Shown: one piece after another, positions 1 through 8,631 of the stretch
How the letters are laid out: every line of letters starts with the position of its first letter
How positions within the stretch are numbered: position 1 is the first letter of the stretch
Assembly: GCA_023437715.1 (NCBI GenBank)
Contig: JAEZFK010000071.1
Coordinates: 6,404-70,403 of the forward strand
DNA from: Bacillota bacterium
Lineage (GTDB): Bacteria > Bacillota > Clostridia > Lachnospirales > Lachnospiraceae
Reading direction: 5' to 3'
DNA: 64,000 nt
Translations under genes and position numbers: made by a program
The notes under the pieces: model-generated
Told to the model about the DNA's origin: nothing
Seen by the model: the letters and a program-made list of their open reading frames with translations, nothing else
The model's database searches: none

Positions 1-601
1 CGTAAAAGACAGGGGAAGTCGTTCCGTTTAAGTCGGCGGCCGCATGATCCACATTGATCTCCACTCCCACATGGTTAATCGTGCCGATGAGAGATTCCGG
101 ACCTTCCACTGTTACGGAATCCGGGGACAGGCTGATGACGCCCGGAACATAGCCTTCCTCCTGGGTTCCCAGGGTTTTCACCTGCAGCTCGAACTTCTTG
201 CTCTGGAGCGCTTCCGTCTTGATCCGGATGACCATGGGCTTTGCCGTGATGGTGTCGCTTTTGACCAGATTTTCCTTATCCTTGTTAATTTCCACGGTAA
301 CAGGAATAGCCCCGGTCACATTGTAGTCCTTTAAATCCGCATAGGCATGAAAATCCGAGGCCTTTACCAGAGAACGGTCCCTGGTCCGTACCTGATAGCT
401 GACGGTTATGGTGTCCTTTCCTATGACTTCATAGGTTAAATTGGCCGATTTAAGTACTTCCTCATTGCGCATCTCTACCGAAACGGTCTGAGAATCGTCA
501 ATGATAGGGTTGGAAATGTTGACAACCGCCATCCAGACGATTAAAGCGACCACAAGGGAAGCAGCCTTAAGGCCGAAATTATTTAATAATTTTTCCTTCA
601 T
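1..601 (-). CDS. cdaR: CdaR (YbbR-domain regulator of CdaA), partial, runs off left edge
   Basis: Leftward ORF open from an ATG at 601 to the window edge, giving about 200 residues. The start MKEKLLNNFGLKAASLVVAL is a single N-terminal membrane anchor (about residues 8-30). It is followed by repeating beta-rich YbbR modules containing DSQTVSVEMRNEE and SPDSVTVEGPESLIG. CdaR proteins sit outside the membrane and modulate the diadenylate cyclase CdaA. The start overlaps the 3' end of cdaA by 23 bases, the usual cdaA-cdaR arrangement. The C-terminal YbbR repeats lie outside the window. Identity rests on the YbbR pattern and on the neighbour. Confidence 0.88.
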   Translation of the reverse strand, partial: MKEKLLNNFGLKAASLVVALIVWMAVVNISNPIIDDSQTVSVEMRNEEVLKSANLTYEVIGKDTITVSYQVRTRDRSLVKASDFHAYADLKDYNVTGAIPVTVEINKDKENLVKSDTITAKPMVIRIKTEALQSKKFELQVKTLGTQEEGYVPGVISLSPDSVTVEGPESLIGTINHVGVEINVDHAAADLNGTTSPVFY

Positions 602-1451
602 TCTTCCGCCTTCCCTTCAAAATCCTGAATCTGCTTCCTTCCTCCTGCTCCTGCTTTACGCCCGACAAAACGGACCGGAGCATATCCGCGTCTCCGATCT
701 TCTTCAGCCCGCCCTCGGAAGCCACCGATACCCGTCCGGTCTCCTCCGACACCACGATGGTAACGCTGTCACTGACCTCGCTGACCCCTACCGCAGCTCT
801 GTGCCTTGTTCCCAAGTCCTTGCTTATGGTCATGTTATCCGACAGGGGCAGATAGCAGGTTGCAGCGGCCACACGGTTTCCGCGGATAACCACCGCACCA
901 TCATGAAGGGGCGTATTATGTTCAAAAATATTGATGATGAGCTGGCTGCTGACAACCGCTCCGACCTCGATTCCGGTCCGCTCGATCTCTTTTAAGGAAT
1001 CTCCCCTTTCGATGACCATAAGGGCTCCTGTTTTGACCTTTGCCATCTCGAAAGTGGCCTTTACCAGCTCATTGATGGTTTTATCCGTAAAGCCGGAATT
1101 GTCCCTTCCGTCATCAAAGGTAAGGATACCTGTAAAGGGGTTTTTGCTTCCCAGCTGTTCCAGGGCTTTCCGAAGCTCCGGCTGGAAAATGACGATGGCC
1201 ATGGTAACTGCCGGCGTCGCAATTTTATTAAGAATCCAGAAAATATTGTCCAGACGGAAAACATAGGCAAAGAGATAGAAAAGAAGAATTACGATAATCC
1301 CCTTTAACAAAGTCCATGCCCTTGTATTCATGATCCAGGTCAGCAGCTCATACACCAGAACCGCTATAATTATAATTTCAACCAGGTTTGTTTTCGAAAT
1401 TCTGGGCAAAAAGGACACCCAGGAATACATTCCATCTAAAAAATCCGCCAT
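579..1451 (-). CDS. cdaA: CdaA diadenylate cyclase (membrane-bound, DisA_N domain)
   Basis: Makes cyclic di-AMP from two ATP at the membrane. About 290 residues: hydrophobic N-terminus with roughly three transmembrane segments (residues 20-90), then a DisA_N catalytic domain with the hallmark DGA (184-186, in LHDGAVVIRG) and RHR (216-218, in GTRHRAA). Length is typical for CdaA. I use the ATG at 1451 because a GGAGG lies 8 bases upstream; an in-frame GTG at 1460 touches that ribosome site. It is the third gene of a four-gene operon and overlaps cdaR. The c-di-AMP it makes probably acts on potassium systems such as ktrAB at 48436-50519 (inference). Confidence 0.95.
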   Translation of the reverse strand: MADFLDGMYSWVSFLPRISKTNLVEIIIIAVLVYELLTWIMNTRAWTLLKGIIVILLFYLFAYVFRLDNIFWILNKIATPAVTMAIVIFQPELRKALEQLGSKNPFTGILTFDDGRDNSGFTDKTINELVKATFEMAKVKTGALMVIERGDSLKEIERTGIEVGAVVSSQLIINIFEHNTPLHDGAVVIRGNRVAAATCYLPLSDNMTISKDLGTRHRAAVGVSEVSDSVTIVVSEETGRVSVASEGGLKKIGDADMLRSVLSGVKQEQEEGSRFRILKGRRKNEGKIIK

Positions 1452-1477
1452 GCTATCCACCTCCCTCTTATTTCTTC

Positions 1478-2425
1478 TTACCTCTGCGGTCTTTGGAGTT
1501 TTCTGGCATTGATTTTTTGAACCTTTACATCAGGGGTGGAAACCGTCAGCTTCGGCACCGCCTTGACATAGTAATAGTAATCGTCGTCTTCAAACTGTAC
1601 ATGCTCTGTCCGGGAATAGTCCACCGCAAAAACGAAAAAGGTGTAAATCCCCGCAATGGCAATGGATACCAGAATGCCTATAAGCAGCTGAACCATGGAA
1701 ACCGATACATCCAGGGTAATGTCCCCGACGAAAATTACGCCCAGCTGTACAATGGTTCCCACCACAATGGCGATGATCCAGGCGTAATCCACGGAAGAGC
1801 TCCGGATGATGAACACCGCCACCAGAGCCAGAACAAAGGCCGTCACCATAACCAGCATCAGCTTATTGGTCAGCAGGCTGTTCATGAGCTGCATAAACTT
1901 CTGGGCTTCATCCACAGACATGTCATTTGTCAGGACTCCCGCATTCTGCTTCACATAGAGAAGCGTATAGTAGATGAATACGCCGCAGCTTACAGGAATG
2001 ATGGAAATAATGCCTCCGGAAAGGCCTACAACCAAGGGGATGACATATGGTATCTTTAAAAGGAAAAATACCGGAGTTAAAACCAGCAGATAGCTGTCAC
2101 CCGGCTGGAATCCGTAGTAAAGCAGCGCCACCACCACCACAAAAGCGGCCATCAGCACCGTAACCTCTAAGGACACCCCTGATAAATGGGCCAGCATAAA
2201 CCCGGCCGCCAGAAAGGAAATGGCTCCGTAAGGCAAAAAAGAACACACCAGAGCAAGGACCAGAGGGATGAACGGCTCTGTCAGCTCCGTCATAAATCCA
2301 ATATTCTTATTCATCAGGGAAAAAGCCAGGAAACTGAAAACAAATTTGATGAATGGCTTTATATAAATGTCAAATCTCCCATAAAACTCTCTCAACCGTT
2401 CTTTCAATACGAGAAGGCCTGTCAT
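1478..2425 (-). CDS. Uncharacterised polytopic membrane protein upstream of cdaA
   Basis: 315 residues that I do not recognise. After a basic amphipathic N-terminus (KERLREFYGRF) there are about seven or eight hydrophobic segments spread over residues 25-270, then a soluble tail of about 45 residues with an acidic-aromatic run (FEDDDYYYYVKAVPKL). No enzyme motif is visible. The start at 2425 has GGAGGG 8 bases upstream and overlaps the previous gene by four bases, so translation is coupled. Position immediately upstream of cdaA suggests a role in c-di-AMP signalling or envelope physiology, but this is context only. Confidence 0.75.
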   Translation of the reverse strand: MTGLLVLKERLREFYGRFDIYIKPFIKFVFSFLAFSLMNKNIGFMTELTEPFIPLVLALVCSFLPYGAISFLAAGFMLAHLSGVSLEVTVLMAAFVVVVALLYYGFQPGDSYLLVLTPVFFLLKIPYVIPLVVGLSGGIISIIPVSCGVFIYYTLLYVKQNAGVLTNDMSVDEAQKFMQLMNSLLTNKLMLVMVTAFVLALVAVFIIRSSSVDYAWIIAIVVGTIVQLGVIFVGDITLDVSVSMVQLLIGILVSIAIAGIYTFFVFAVDYSRTEHVQFEDDDYYYYVKAVPKLTVSTPDVKVQKINARKLQRPQR

Positions 2426-2850
2426 GTCATCCGCCCTCCTTTTGTTCTTTTCAATGGCCTGGAAGTCCCTTCATACCGCTTGTCCAGTCTCTTCAATTTG
2501 GACAGATATACTTTCATCCCGCGGCTGGCATATTCGTACCGCCTCACATATACAAAAATGCTGATTCCCATATAAATCACCAGCCCAATACCGTAAACCA
2601 CACCGATTTTCACCCCGGCATCGGTCACTATCCTTACGTCCATGGTTTTCAGCCACTGCTCCATGTGATACAGTCCCCATAAGACCAAGCATATAAGAAA
2701 GCTGAACGTGTAGCTGAAAAAGGAGCGGAACAGCTTGCTGCTGACATAATCACCTTTAAAATACCGGCCCGCCGGAAATATCTTCCTGCCCTCACGCTTT
2801 TCAAACATGGCGAGATTGGTCATAATCTTTATTTTCTCTTCACTAAGCAT
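2422..2850 (-). CDS. Uncharacterised small membrane protein, first gene of cdaA operon
   Basis: 142 residues, function not recognised. A charged N-terminal 40 residues is followed by two hydrophobic segments (about 45-62 and 78-100) and a strongly basic C-terminal tail rich in Lys and Arg, suggesting an inner-membrane protein with both ends in the cytoplasm. A good GAGGAG site precedes the ATG at 2850. It overlaps the next gene by an ATGA junction. It opens the operon that ends with cdaA-cdaR. Confidence 0.72.
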   Translation of the reverse strand: MLSEEKIKIMTNLAMFEKREGRKIFPAGRYFKGDYVSSKLFRSFFSYTFSFLICLVLWGLYHMEQWLKTMDVRIVTDAGVKIGVVYGIGLVIYMGISIFVYVRRYEYASRGMKVYLSKLKRLDKRYEGTSRPLKRTKGGRMT

Positions 2851-2884
2851 ATGGTCTCCTCACTATACCATAAGATATCAATTT

Positions 2885-2913
2885 ATTATAGCATAGAACT
2901 TTTTACTTTGCGA
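2885..2913 (-). promoter_or_regulatory. Candidate promoter of the cdaA operon
   Basis: On the minus strand a perfect TATAAT (2885-2890) lies 35 bases before the ATG at 2850. The matching -35 hexamer at 17-base spacing (TCGCAA, 2908-2913) is poor. The location between the upstream terminator and the first gene fits. The -10 is convincing, the -35 is not. Confidence 0.4.
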
Positions 2914-2962
2914 GCCCTATACGGCATTTTTATTTTAATTTTGCCACAACCAAGCCATGCAG

Positions 2963-3023
2963 AAAAAAAAGGGGGATTTTCGCGTGTGAGCTGGCTCACA
3001 AAGCAAAAATCCCCCTTTTTTTT
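2963..3023. terminator. Bidirectional rho-independent terminator with nested hairpin
   Basis: A 21-base arm at 2963-2983 (A8-G5-ATTTT...) pairs with 3003-3023 (...AAAAT-C5-T8) with one mismatch. Between them lies a second perfect stem, TGTGAGC/GCTCACA (2985-3000). The A-run and T-run make it usable in both directions. It lies downstream of the efflux gene ending at 3126 and upstream of the cdaA operon. Confidence 0.85.
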
Positions 3024-3042
3024 CTATAGGGCGCAGCCCTCA

Positions 3043-3105
3043 ATTCATAATTTGGCGGCCACACCCCAGACTTTCAGGAATACATCCCCCCGCCAAATTA
3101 TGAAT
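3043..3105. repeat. 16-bp perfect inverted repeat with 31-base spacer
   Basis: ATTCATAATTTGGCGG at 3043-3058 is exactly repeated inverted at 3090-3105. There is no T-run beside it, so it is not an ordinary terminator. It lies between the efflux operon's last gene and the terminator at 2963. It could be a palindromic intergenic element or an RNA-processing or stability hairpin. Confidence 0.6.
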
Positions 3106-3125
3106 GCATGACGAACGGAAACCAT

Positions 3126-4298
3126 CTATTTCACCGTCAATACCTTGACTCTCTCCCCATCCGTCAGCTCATTGCTGCTCTGCACCACCACTTCATCTCC
3201 TGCAGCCAGCCCCTCAGTCACTTCCATATAAGCATTCTTTTTCTTCCCCTGCGTAACCGCCGTCTTTACCACAGTCCCATCCGTAACCTTATAAACAAAA
3301 GCCCCCGAATCATCCGACTGAATGCACTTGGCAGGAACATAAACCGAAGAACTCTCCTTGCCATCCGCCACTCTTAAATCCGCAATCAGCCCGATATAAC
3401 TGACCTTGCTTGCCTCTTCCAGTGACACCGTCACCGTAAACATCCCCGTAGAAGAATTGCTGACCGCAGAGATTTCAGAAACACTTCCCTTGCAGCTTTC
3501 CCCCAGAGTCTGAAGGCTGACATTCATCTCCGTCCCCAAGCTGATCTGGTCAATATCTAAATCCGCCACCTGGATCTTCACCTTTCTGCCGCTGTCATCA
3601 ATAACCGTTGCCGCTTTCACCTGGGGAGAAACCATCTGCCCCACTTCCACATAAACATTGGTTACCATCCCTGCGATCGGTGATGTAACACTGCAGTCGT
3701 CATATTTCTTCTGAACAATATCCAGGGCCGCCTTTGCACCGTCCAACTGCGCTTTCGCCGCATCATAATTACCCGACTGCCCGTTCTTTGCCGCCTGCAA
3801 CTGTACGGAAGCAGAATCCATCTGGGCCTTGGCGTTCTCATAATCCACCTGGGAAACGTCGCCGCTGGCATACAGGGCCTGAATGCGTCCGAAATTATCC
3901 CTTGCCGTGTTATATGCGATCTCCGCCGGCTTTACACCTGTATTTTCCCGGCTGGCCTTTTCCGCATTTGCGAAAGAAACCTCTGCCGCCTGGTAGCTGG
4001 CCTTGGCCTGCGCCAGCTGAAGCTGTGCATCCTGGTCATCCACCCGGAACAAAACGGCTCCCGCCTCCACATGGTCCCCTTCCTTTACGGGAATTTCCAT
4101 GATTTTTCCGCTGCTGTTGGGCATCACATCAATGCTGCTTAAAGCCTCTACGGTACCCTGCCACACCATGGTGGATAAATCTTTCCCAGCCTTTGCGGCT
4201 GCCACCGTCACCTCGATCTGCCTGCCTGCTGCCCCGCAGCCCGTAAGTACGCCTGACAGTAATGCCATTGCCATAAAACCTGTTATTAATTTCTTCAT
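3126..4298 (-). CDS. HlyD/RND-type membrane fusion lipoprotein, efflux adaptor
   Basis: 390-residue periplasmic-adaptor-type protein. The signal peptide ends in a lipobox (LTGC, Cys21), so it should be a lipoprotein outside the membrane. An N-terminal lipoyl half-motif near residues 55-90 (EGDHVEAGAVLFRVD) is followed by an Ala/Gln-rich coiled-coil hairpin (about 95-200), the second lipoyl half (VTSPIAGMVTNVYVEVGQMV) and beta-barrel domains. It belongs to the MacA/AcrA family. It is the last gene of the marR-ABC-ABC-HlyD-HlyD operon, 25 bases after the previous adaptor. AGGAGG precedes the ATG. Confidence 0.9.
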   Translation of the reverse strand: MKKLITGFMAMALLSGVLTGCGAAGRQIEVTVAAAKAGKDLSTMVWQGTVEALSSIDVMPNSSGKIMEIPVKEGDHVEAGAVLFRVDDQDAQLQLAQAKASYQAAEVSFANAEKASRENTGVKPAEIAYNTARDNFGRIQALYASGDVSQVDYENAKAQMDSASVQLQAAKNGQSGNYDAAKAQLDGAKAALDIVQKKYDDCSVTSPIAGMVTNVYVEVGQMVSPQVKAATVIDDSGRKVKIQVADLDIDQISLGTEMNVSLQTLGESCKGSVSEISAVSNSSTGMFTVTVSLEEASKVSYIGLIADLRVADGKESSSVYVPAKCIQSDDSGAFVYKVTDGTVVKTAVTQGKKKNAYMEVTEGLAAGDEVVVQSSNELTDGERVKVLTVK

Positions 4299-4323
4299 TT
4301 TTCCAGCCTCCTGTCAGCCTTGT

Positions 4324-5004
4324 TTATTTCAAGTGTATTTTAACCGACGCATTCATACCAAAAACCAGGGGAAGATTATCTTCGTTTTCAATGGTCACCT
4401 TAATGGGTATTAACTGCGTTACCTTCGTATAATCGCCGCTGGTGGTAAAGCTGGTGCTTCCTGAAAAATAGGTTTGTGTGGCCGGATCGATCTCAATGAC
4501 CTGCCCCTTAAATACCTTTCCGGGATATGCATCCAGACTCACGTCCACCTTTTGTCCTAAATGGACTTTCATAATATCCGTCTCTTCCACATTCACCCCA
4601 ACGTAAAGGTCCGAGGTATCGGCTACCACAGCCAGCTCTGACCCCAGAGCCACCATCTGGTTTACGGCTCCCTCGTTCTTCACCACAGTTCCTGCAATGG
4701 GAGATGTAATATAAGGAAGGACTTCCTGCCGTCCCAGCACCTGGTCCTGTTCCACCAGATCGCCGTTTTCCACATCCCAGGATAAAAGCTTTCCGTTTGC
4801 AACTGCCTTTACGGAATACAGCTTTGCCGTCACCTTGGCGTTGTCGGTCTTAAAATAGGCTGTGCTGGAATAATAAAAATAACCTCCGATCCCGCATCCG
4901 ATAAGGACCAGCCCCAGGATCAGCGGAATCAGGATCTTTTTTAACTTTCCTGTGCCCGGATTGATTTCCTGATCTTCAATATTCATGTGTTTATTCTCAT
5001 TCAT
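4324..5004 (-). CDS. HlyD-family membrane-anchored adaptor protein
   Basis: 226 residues. One N-terminal transmembrane helix (about 23-45, KKILIPLILGLVLIGCGIGG) precedes a compact biotin-lipoyl/barrel region (AKVTAKLYSVKAVANGKL, YITSPIAGTVVKNEGAVNQ). The coiled-coil hairpin is nearly absent, so it is shorter than EmrA/HlyD proteins. I choose the ATG at 5004 because GGAGAG is correctly spaced; the in-frame GTG at 5013 abuts it. It sits between the ABC exporter and the second adaptor and probably couples export across the wall. Substrate unknown. Confidence 0.85.
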   Translation of the reverse strand: MNENKHMNIEDQEINPGTGKLKKILIPLILGLVLIGCGIGGYFYYSSTAYFKTDNAKVTAKLYSVKAVANGKLLSWDVENGDLVEQDQVLGRQEVLPYITSPIAGTVVKNEGAVNQMVALGSELAVVADTSDLYVGVNVEETDIMKVHLGQKVDVSLDAYPGKVFKGQVIEIDPATQTYFSGSTSFTTSGDYTKVTQLIPIKVTIENEDNLPLVFGMNASVKIHLK

Positions 5005-5021
5005 GTCTTTCACTCTCCGCT

Positions 5022-6863
5022 CTATGATTGTTCTGCAAACTGGCTGCGATACAAATCGGAATAAAATCCTTTCTTTTCCAGCAGCGTTTCATGATTTCCC
5101 TGTTCTATAATATCCCCATCTTTCATGACCAGGATCATATCCGCATCCCGGATGGTAGAAAGGCGATGGGCAATGACAAAGCTGGTACGGTTCTGCATCA
5201 GCTGCCCCATGGCTTTCTGGATGAGAACCTCTGTCCTCGTATCAATGGAGCTTGTGGCCTCATCCAGGATCAGGATCCTGGGATCTGCCAGAATGGTCCT
5301 GGCAATGGTCAGCAGCTGCTTCTGTCCCTGGGATAGGTTGCTGGATTCCTCATTGATCACCATATGGTAGCCTCCCGGCAGCGTCCGTATGAATTCGTCA
5401 CAGTGGGCTGCCTTTGCTGCGGCTATGACCTCCTCATCGGTTTTGTCAAAGTTGCCGTACCGGATGTTATCCATGATGGTGGCATTATACAGCCAGGTTT
5501 CCTGGAGCACCATGCCGAACATGGAGCGCAGGTCGTGCCTTGTAAATTCCAGGCTGTCATGTCCGTCAATCAGAATATGGCCTGAGTTCAGTTCGTAAAA
5601 CCGCATCAGCAGCTTCACCACCGTGGTTTTGCCCGCTCCTGTAGGGCCTACGATGGCTACGGTCTGCCCAGCTTCTATTTTAGAGGAAAAGTCGTGGATA
5701 ATAAGCGTTTCCGGCTGGTAGCCGAAGCAGACATTTTTAAATTCCACGCCTCCTGAAATCTCCGGCAGCTGGATGGGATGCTCATTTTCAGGCACCTGGT
5801 CTTCTTCTTCCAGGAATTCAAAGACTCTCTCTGCCGCCGCCGCTGTGGACTGTAAGGTGTTGGACACATTGGCGATCTGGGATATGGGCTGCATAAAGGA
5901 CCTCATATACTGGATAAACGCCTGAACATCTCCGATCTCAATGACCTTTTTTACGGTTAAATATCCTCCCAGCAAACAGACGCATACGTAGCCGAAGTTG
6001 CTGACAAAGGACATAATTGGCATCATCATGCCTGATAAAAACTGGGATTTCCAGGCCGAGCCGTACAGCTTGGTATTGATGGTCCGGAATTTTTCAATGG
6101 CTTCCTGTTCCCCGTTAAATACCTGCACCACATTGTGGCCGCCGTAAATCTCCTCGATATGGCCGTTTAAATTTCCCAGGCTTTCCTGCTGCCGCTGGAA
6201 ATATTTCTGGGACTTCTTCACCACCATCATGATCAGTCCCATGGAAACCATGAGGACCACCACGGCTACCAGGGTCATCCGTATGCTGATGGAGATCATC
6301 ATGGCCACAATACCGATCAGGGTGGTGACCGATGTGATGATCTGGGTCAGGCTCTGGTTTAAGGTCTGGCTCACGGTATCCACGTCATTGGTGATCCTGG
6401 ACAGAATCTCGCCGTGGGTTCTGGTGTCGTAATAATTTAAGGGGAGACGGTTCATTTTCTCCGAAATATTTTTTCTCAGCTCATAGGTGACCTTCATGCT
6501 GACCCCTGACATGATATAGCTTTGCAGATAGGAAAACACGGCTGATATTACGTAGAGGAACGCCAGCAGCAGAAGACGGTTCCTGATATAGCGAAAATCC
6601 GTCAGCAGGCCGGTTCCCATGGCCCAGGCAATCAGGCCTTCAAACAGCTTTGTGGTGGCCTTACCCAGAATCTTGGGACCTACAATGGAAAATATGGAGG
6701 AAAAACAGGCAAACAGGACCACTACGGCGACGGAAACTTTAAAGGGCCTTAAATATTCAGCCAGATGCAACATGGTTCCCTTAAAATCCTTTGCATTCTC
6801 CGGTTTGCCCCCAAAGCCGCCTCCCCTGCCTATAGGAGGGCTTGATGGTTTTTTCTCACTCAT
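5022..6863 (-). CDS. ABC exporter half-transporter, catalytically complete subunit
   Basis: 613 residues: a Gly/Pro-rich N-terminal tail, six transmembrane segments (about 40-330), then a nucleotide-binding domain. Walker A is GPTGAGKTT (about 406-414), signature LSQGQKQ near 512, Walker B ILILDEATSS near 532 with the catalytic Glu intact, and a switch His in IAHRLST. It overlaps the upstream ABC gene by four bases (ATGA). With that gene it forms a heterodimeric multidrug or peptide exporter of the LmrCD/BmrCD/TM287-288 type. Substrate unknown; the MarR regulator suggests drugs or phenolic compounds. Confidence 0.93.
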   Translation of the reverse strand: MSEKKPSSPPIGRGGGFGGKPENAKDFKGTMLHLAEYLRPFKVSVAVVVLFACFSSIFSIVGPKILGKATTKLFEGLIAWAMGTGLLTDFRYIRNRLLLLAFLYVISAVFSYLQSYIMSGVSMKVTYELRKNISEKMNRLPLNYYDTRTHGEILSRITNDVDTVSQTLNQSLTQIITSVTTLIGIVAMMISISIRMTLVAVVVLMVSMGLIMMVVKKSQKYFQRQQESLGNLNGHIEEIYGGHNVVQVFNGEQEAIEKFRTINTKLYGSAWKSQFLSGMMMPIMSFVSNFGYVCVCLLGGYLTVKKVIEIGDVQAFIQYMRSFMQPISQIANVSNTLQSTAAAAERVFEFLEEEDQVPENEHPIQLPEISGGVEFKNVCFGYQPETLIIHDFSSKIEAGQTVAIVGPTGAGKTTVVKLLMRFYELNSGHILIDGHDSLEFTRHDLRSMFGMVLQETWLYNATIMDNIRYGNFDKTDEEVIAAAKAAHCDEFIRTLPGGYHMVINEESSNLSQGQKQLLTIARTILADPRILILDEATSSIDTRTEVLIQKAMGQLMQNRTSFVIAHRLSTIRDADMILVMKDGDIIEQGNHETLLEKKGFYSDLYRSQFAEQS

Positions 6864-8590
6864 TTCAGTTCCTCCTCGCTAAGCTGTGATAAGGCGATTT
6901 CCCGGTAGACGCCGCAGGTTTGCATCAGCTCCCTGTGAACCCCTTTTCCGACGATCCTTCCATGATCCAGAACAATGATCTGGTCCGCATTCATGATGGT
7001 GCTGATTCTCTGGGCCACCAGGAAGGTTGCGCTGTCTCCGGTTTTTTCCTGGAGAGCCGCCCGTAGCTTTGCATCGGTTTTAAAATCCAAAGCGGAAAAG
7101 CTGTCGTCAAATACATTAATTGGCGCTTTTTTTATGAGAGCCCTGGCAATGGAAAGGCGCTGCTTCTGCCCGCCGGAGACATTTCCTCCGCCCTGGGCAA
7201 TGGTGGTTTCAAAGCGTTCCGGCTTGGAATCAATAAATTCCATGGCCTGGGCCGTACCGGCTGCTTCCTCCACCTGGTTTCTGTCCGCTTCCCGGTTTCC
7301 ATACATCAGGTTGCTTTCAATGGTGCCGGAAAATAAAATCCCTTTCTGGGGCACAAAACCGATAATATCCCTCAGCTTGTGAAGAGGCCAGTTCTTGACA
7401 TTCACGCCGTCAATGAGGATTTCCCCTTCCGTCACATCGTAAAACCGGGGAAGCAGGTTCACCAGGGTGCTCTTTCCGCTTCCCGTGGCGCCGATAAAGG
7501 CTGTGGTCTGACCCGGCAGAGCCGTAAAGGTAATATCATGCAGCACATCCTCCTCCGCATCGGGATACCGGAAAGATACGCCCCGGTATTCCACCACGCC
7601 CCGCGGAGTCCCGGAAATTTCGGTTTTCTCCTCCGGGTCTTTAATTGAGGGATCTGTCTTAAGTATTTCAACAACACGTTTAATTGACACAATTGCTCTG
7701 GGGATCATAATGAACATCATGGCCATCATTAAAAAAGCCATGATGATCTGCATTACATACTGCATGTAGGCCATCATGTCTCCTACCTCCATCTGGAAGC
7801 CGGATACCGCCTTTGATCCCACCCATACGATGAGAAGGCTTGTTAAGTTCATGATGAGCATCATGGTCGGCATCATGGCGGAGGTAACCCTGTTGACAAA
7901 TAAGTTGGTCTGGGTCAGCCTTGCATTGACCTTATCAAACCGTTTTTCCTCAAATTCCTGGGTATTGAATGCCCGGATCACCAAAGTGCCGTCCAGGCTT
8001 TCTCTCACCACCAGGTTCAGGCGGTCGATCAGCTTCTGTACAAATTGGAAGCTGGGCATGACAACGGTAAGCATGGAGAAAATCAGCACCAGCAGCAGTC
8101 CCACCGACAAGGCGATAATCCACGACATGGATTTATCCTTTTCCAGGGCGTGGATCACGCCTCCGACTCCCAGGATGGGAGCGTAAAATACCATTCGGAT
8201 CATCATGACGATCAGCTGCTGGATCTGTGTGATATCATTGGTCGTTCTGGTAATTAAGGAAGAGGTGGAATACCTTTCCATCTCCGCATTGGAAAAGCTC
8301 TCTATCTTGGTGAAAACGTCCTGACGCAAATTCCGGCTGATGCCGGCCGCCATTCTGGCGCCGATAAGTCCCACTAAAACCGTACAGAAAGCGCTGATAA
8401 AGGCGATCCCCAGCATTTGAATTCCAACTTTCACTATGTACGCCGAGTCGCCCGAAGTAATTCCCTTGTTTACGATATCAGACATGAGATCAGGAAGAGA
8501 TAAATCACATGTCGCCTGACCGAATAACAGTAATATGGCCGCTGCTAAAGATATAATATACGGTTTAAAATACCGGAAAAATACATTCAA
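6860..8590 (-). CDS. ABC exporter half-transporter, subunit with degenerate ATP site
   Basis: 576 residues: six transmembrane segments (about 12-320) and a nucleotide-binding domain with Walker A GATGSGKST (near 370), signature VSGGQKQ and Walker B INVFDDSFSALD (near 497). The residue after the Walker B Asp is Asp instead of catalytic Glu, and the switch region reads VAQRIST with Gln where His is usual. Both mark the degenerate-site subunit of heterodimeric exporters. The start codon is TTG at 8590 with AGGAGG 8 bases upstream; no ATG fits the frame there. It follows marR by 41 bases. Confidence 0.92.
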   Translation of the reverse strand: MNVFFRYFKPYIISLAAAILLLFGQATCDLSLPDLMSDIVNKGITSGDSAYIVKVGIQMLGIAFISAFCTVLVGLIGARMAAGISRNLRQDVFTKIESFSNAEMERYSTSSLITRTTNDITQIQQLIVMMIRMVFYAPILGVGGVIHALEKDKSMSWIIALSVGLLLVLIFSMLTVVMPSFQFVQKLIDRLNLVVRESLDGTLVIRAFNTQEFEEKRFDKVNARLTQTNLFVNRVTSAMMPTMMLIMNLTSLLIVWVGSKAVSGFQMEVGDMMAYMQYVMQIIMAFLMMAMMFIMIPRAIVSIKRVVEILKTDPSIKDPEEKTEISGTPRGVVEYRGVSFRYPDAEEDVLHDITFTALPGQTTAFIGATGSGKSTLVNLLPRFYDVTEGEILIDGVNVKNWPLHKLRDIIGFVPQKGILFSGTIESNLMYGNREADRNQVEEAAGTAQAMEFIDSKPERFETTIAQGGGNVSGGQKQRLSIARALIKKAPINVFDDSFSALDFKTDAKLRAALQEKTGDSATFLVAQRISTIMNADQIIVLDHGRIVGKGVHRELMQTCGVYREIALSQLSEEELK

Positions 8591-8631
8591 ATTCGTTTCC
8601 TCCTTTCATCCTTTATAGTTTCTGTAAAGCT

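Noticed and set aside
501..995. Rightward 164-residue frame opposite cdaR and cdaA
   Set aside because: Antisense shadow of two well-supported genes; no family resemblance.
1388..2059. Rightward 223-residue frame opposite the membrane protein gene
   Set aside because: Low-complexity, His/Asn-rich antisense of membrane codons; no ribosome site.
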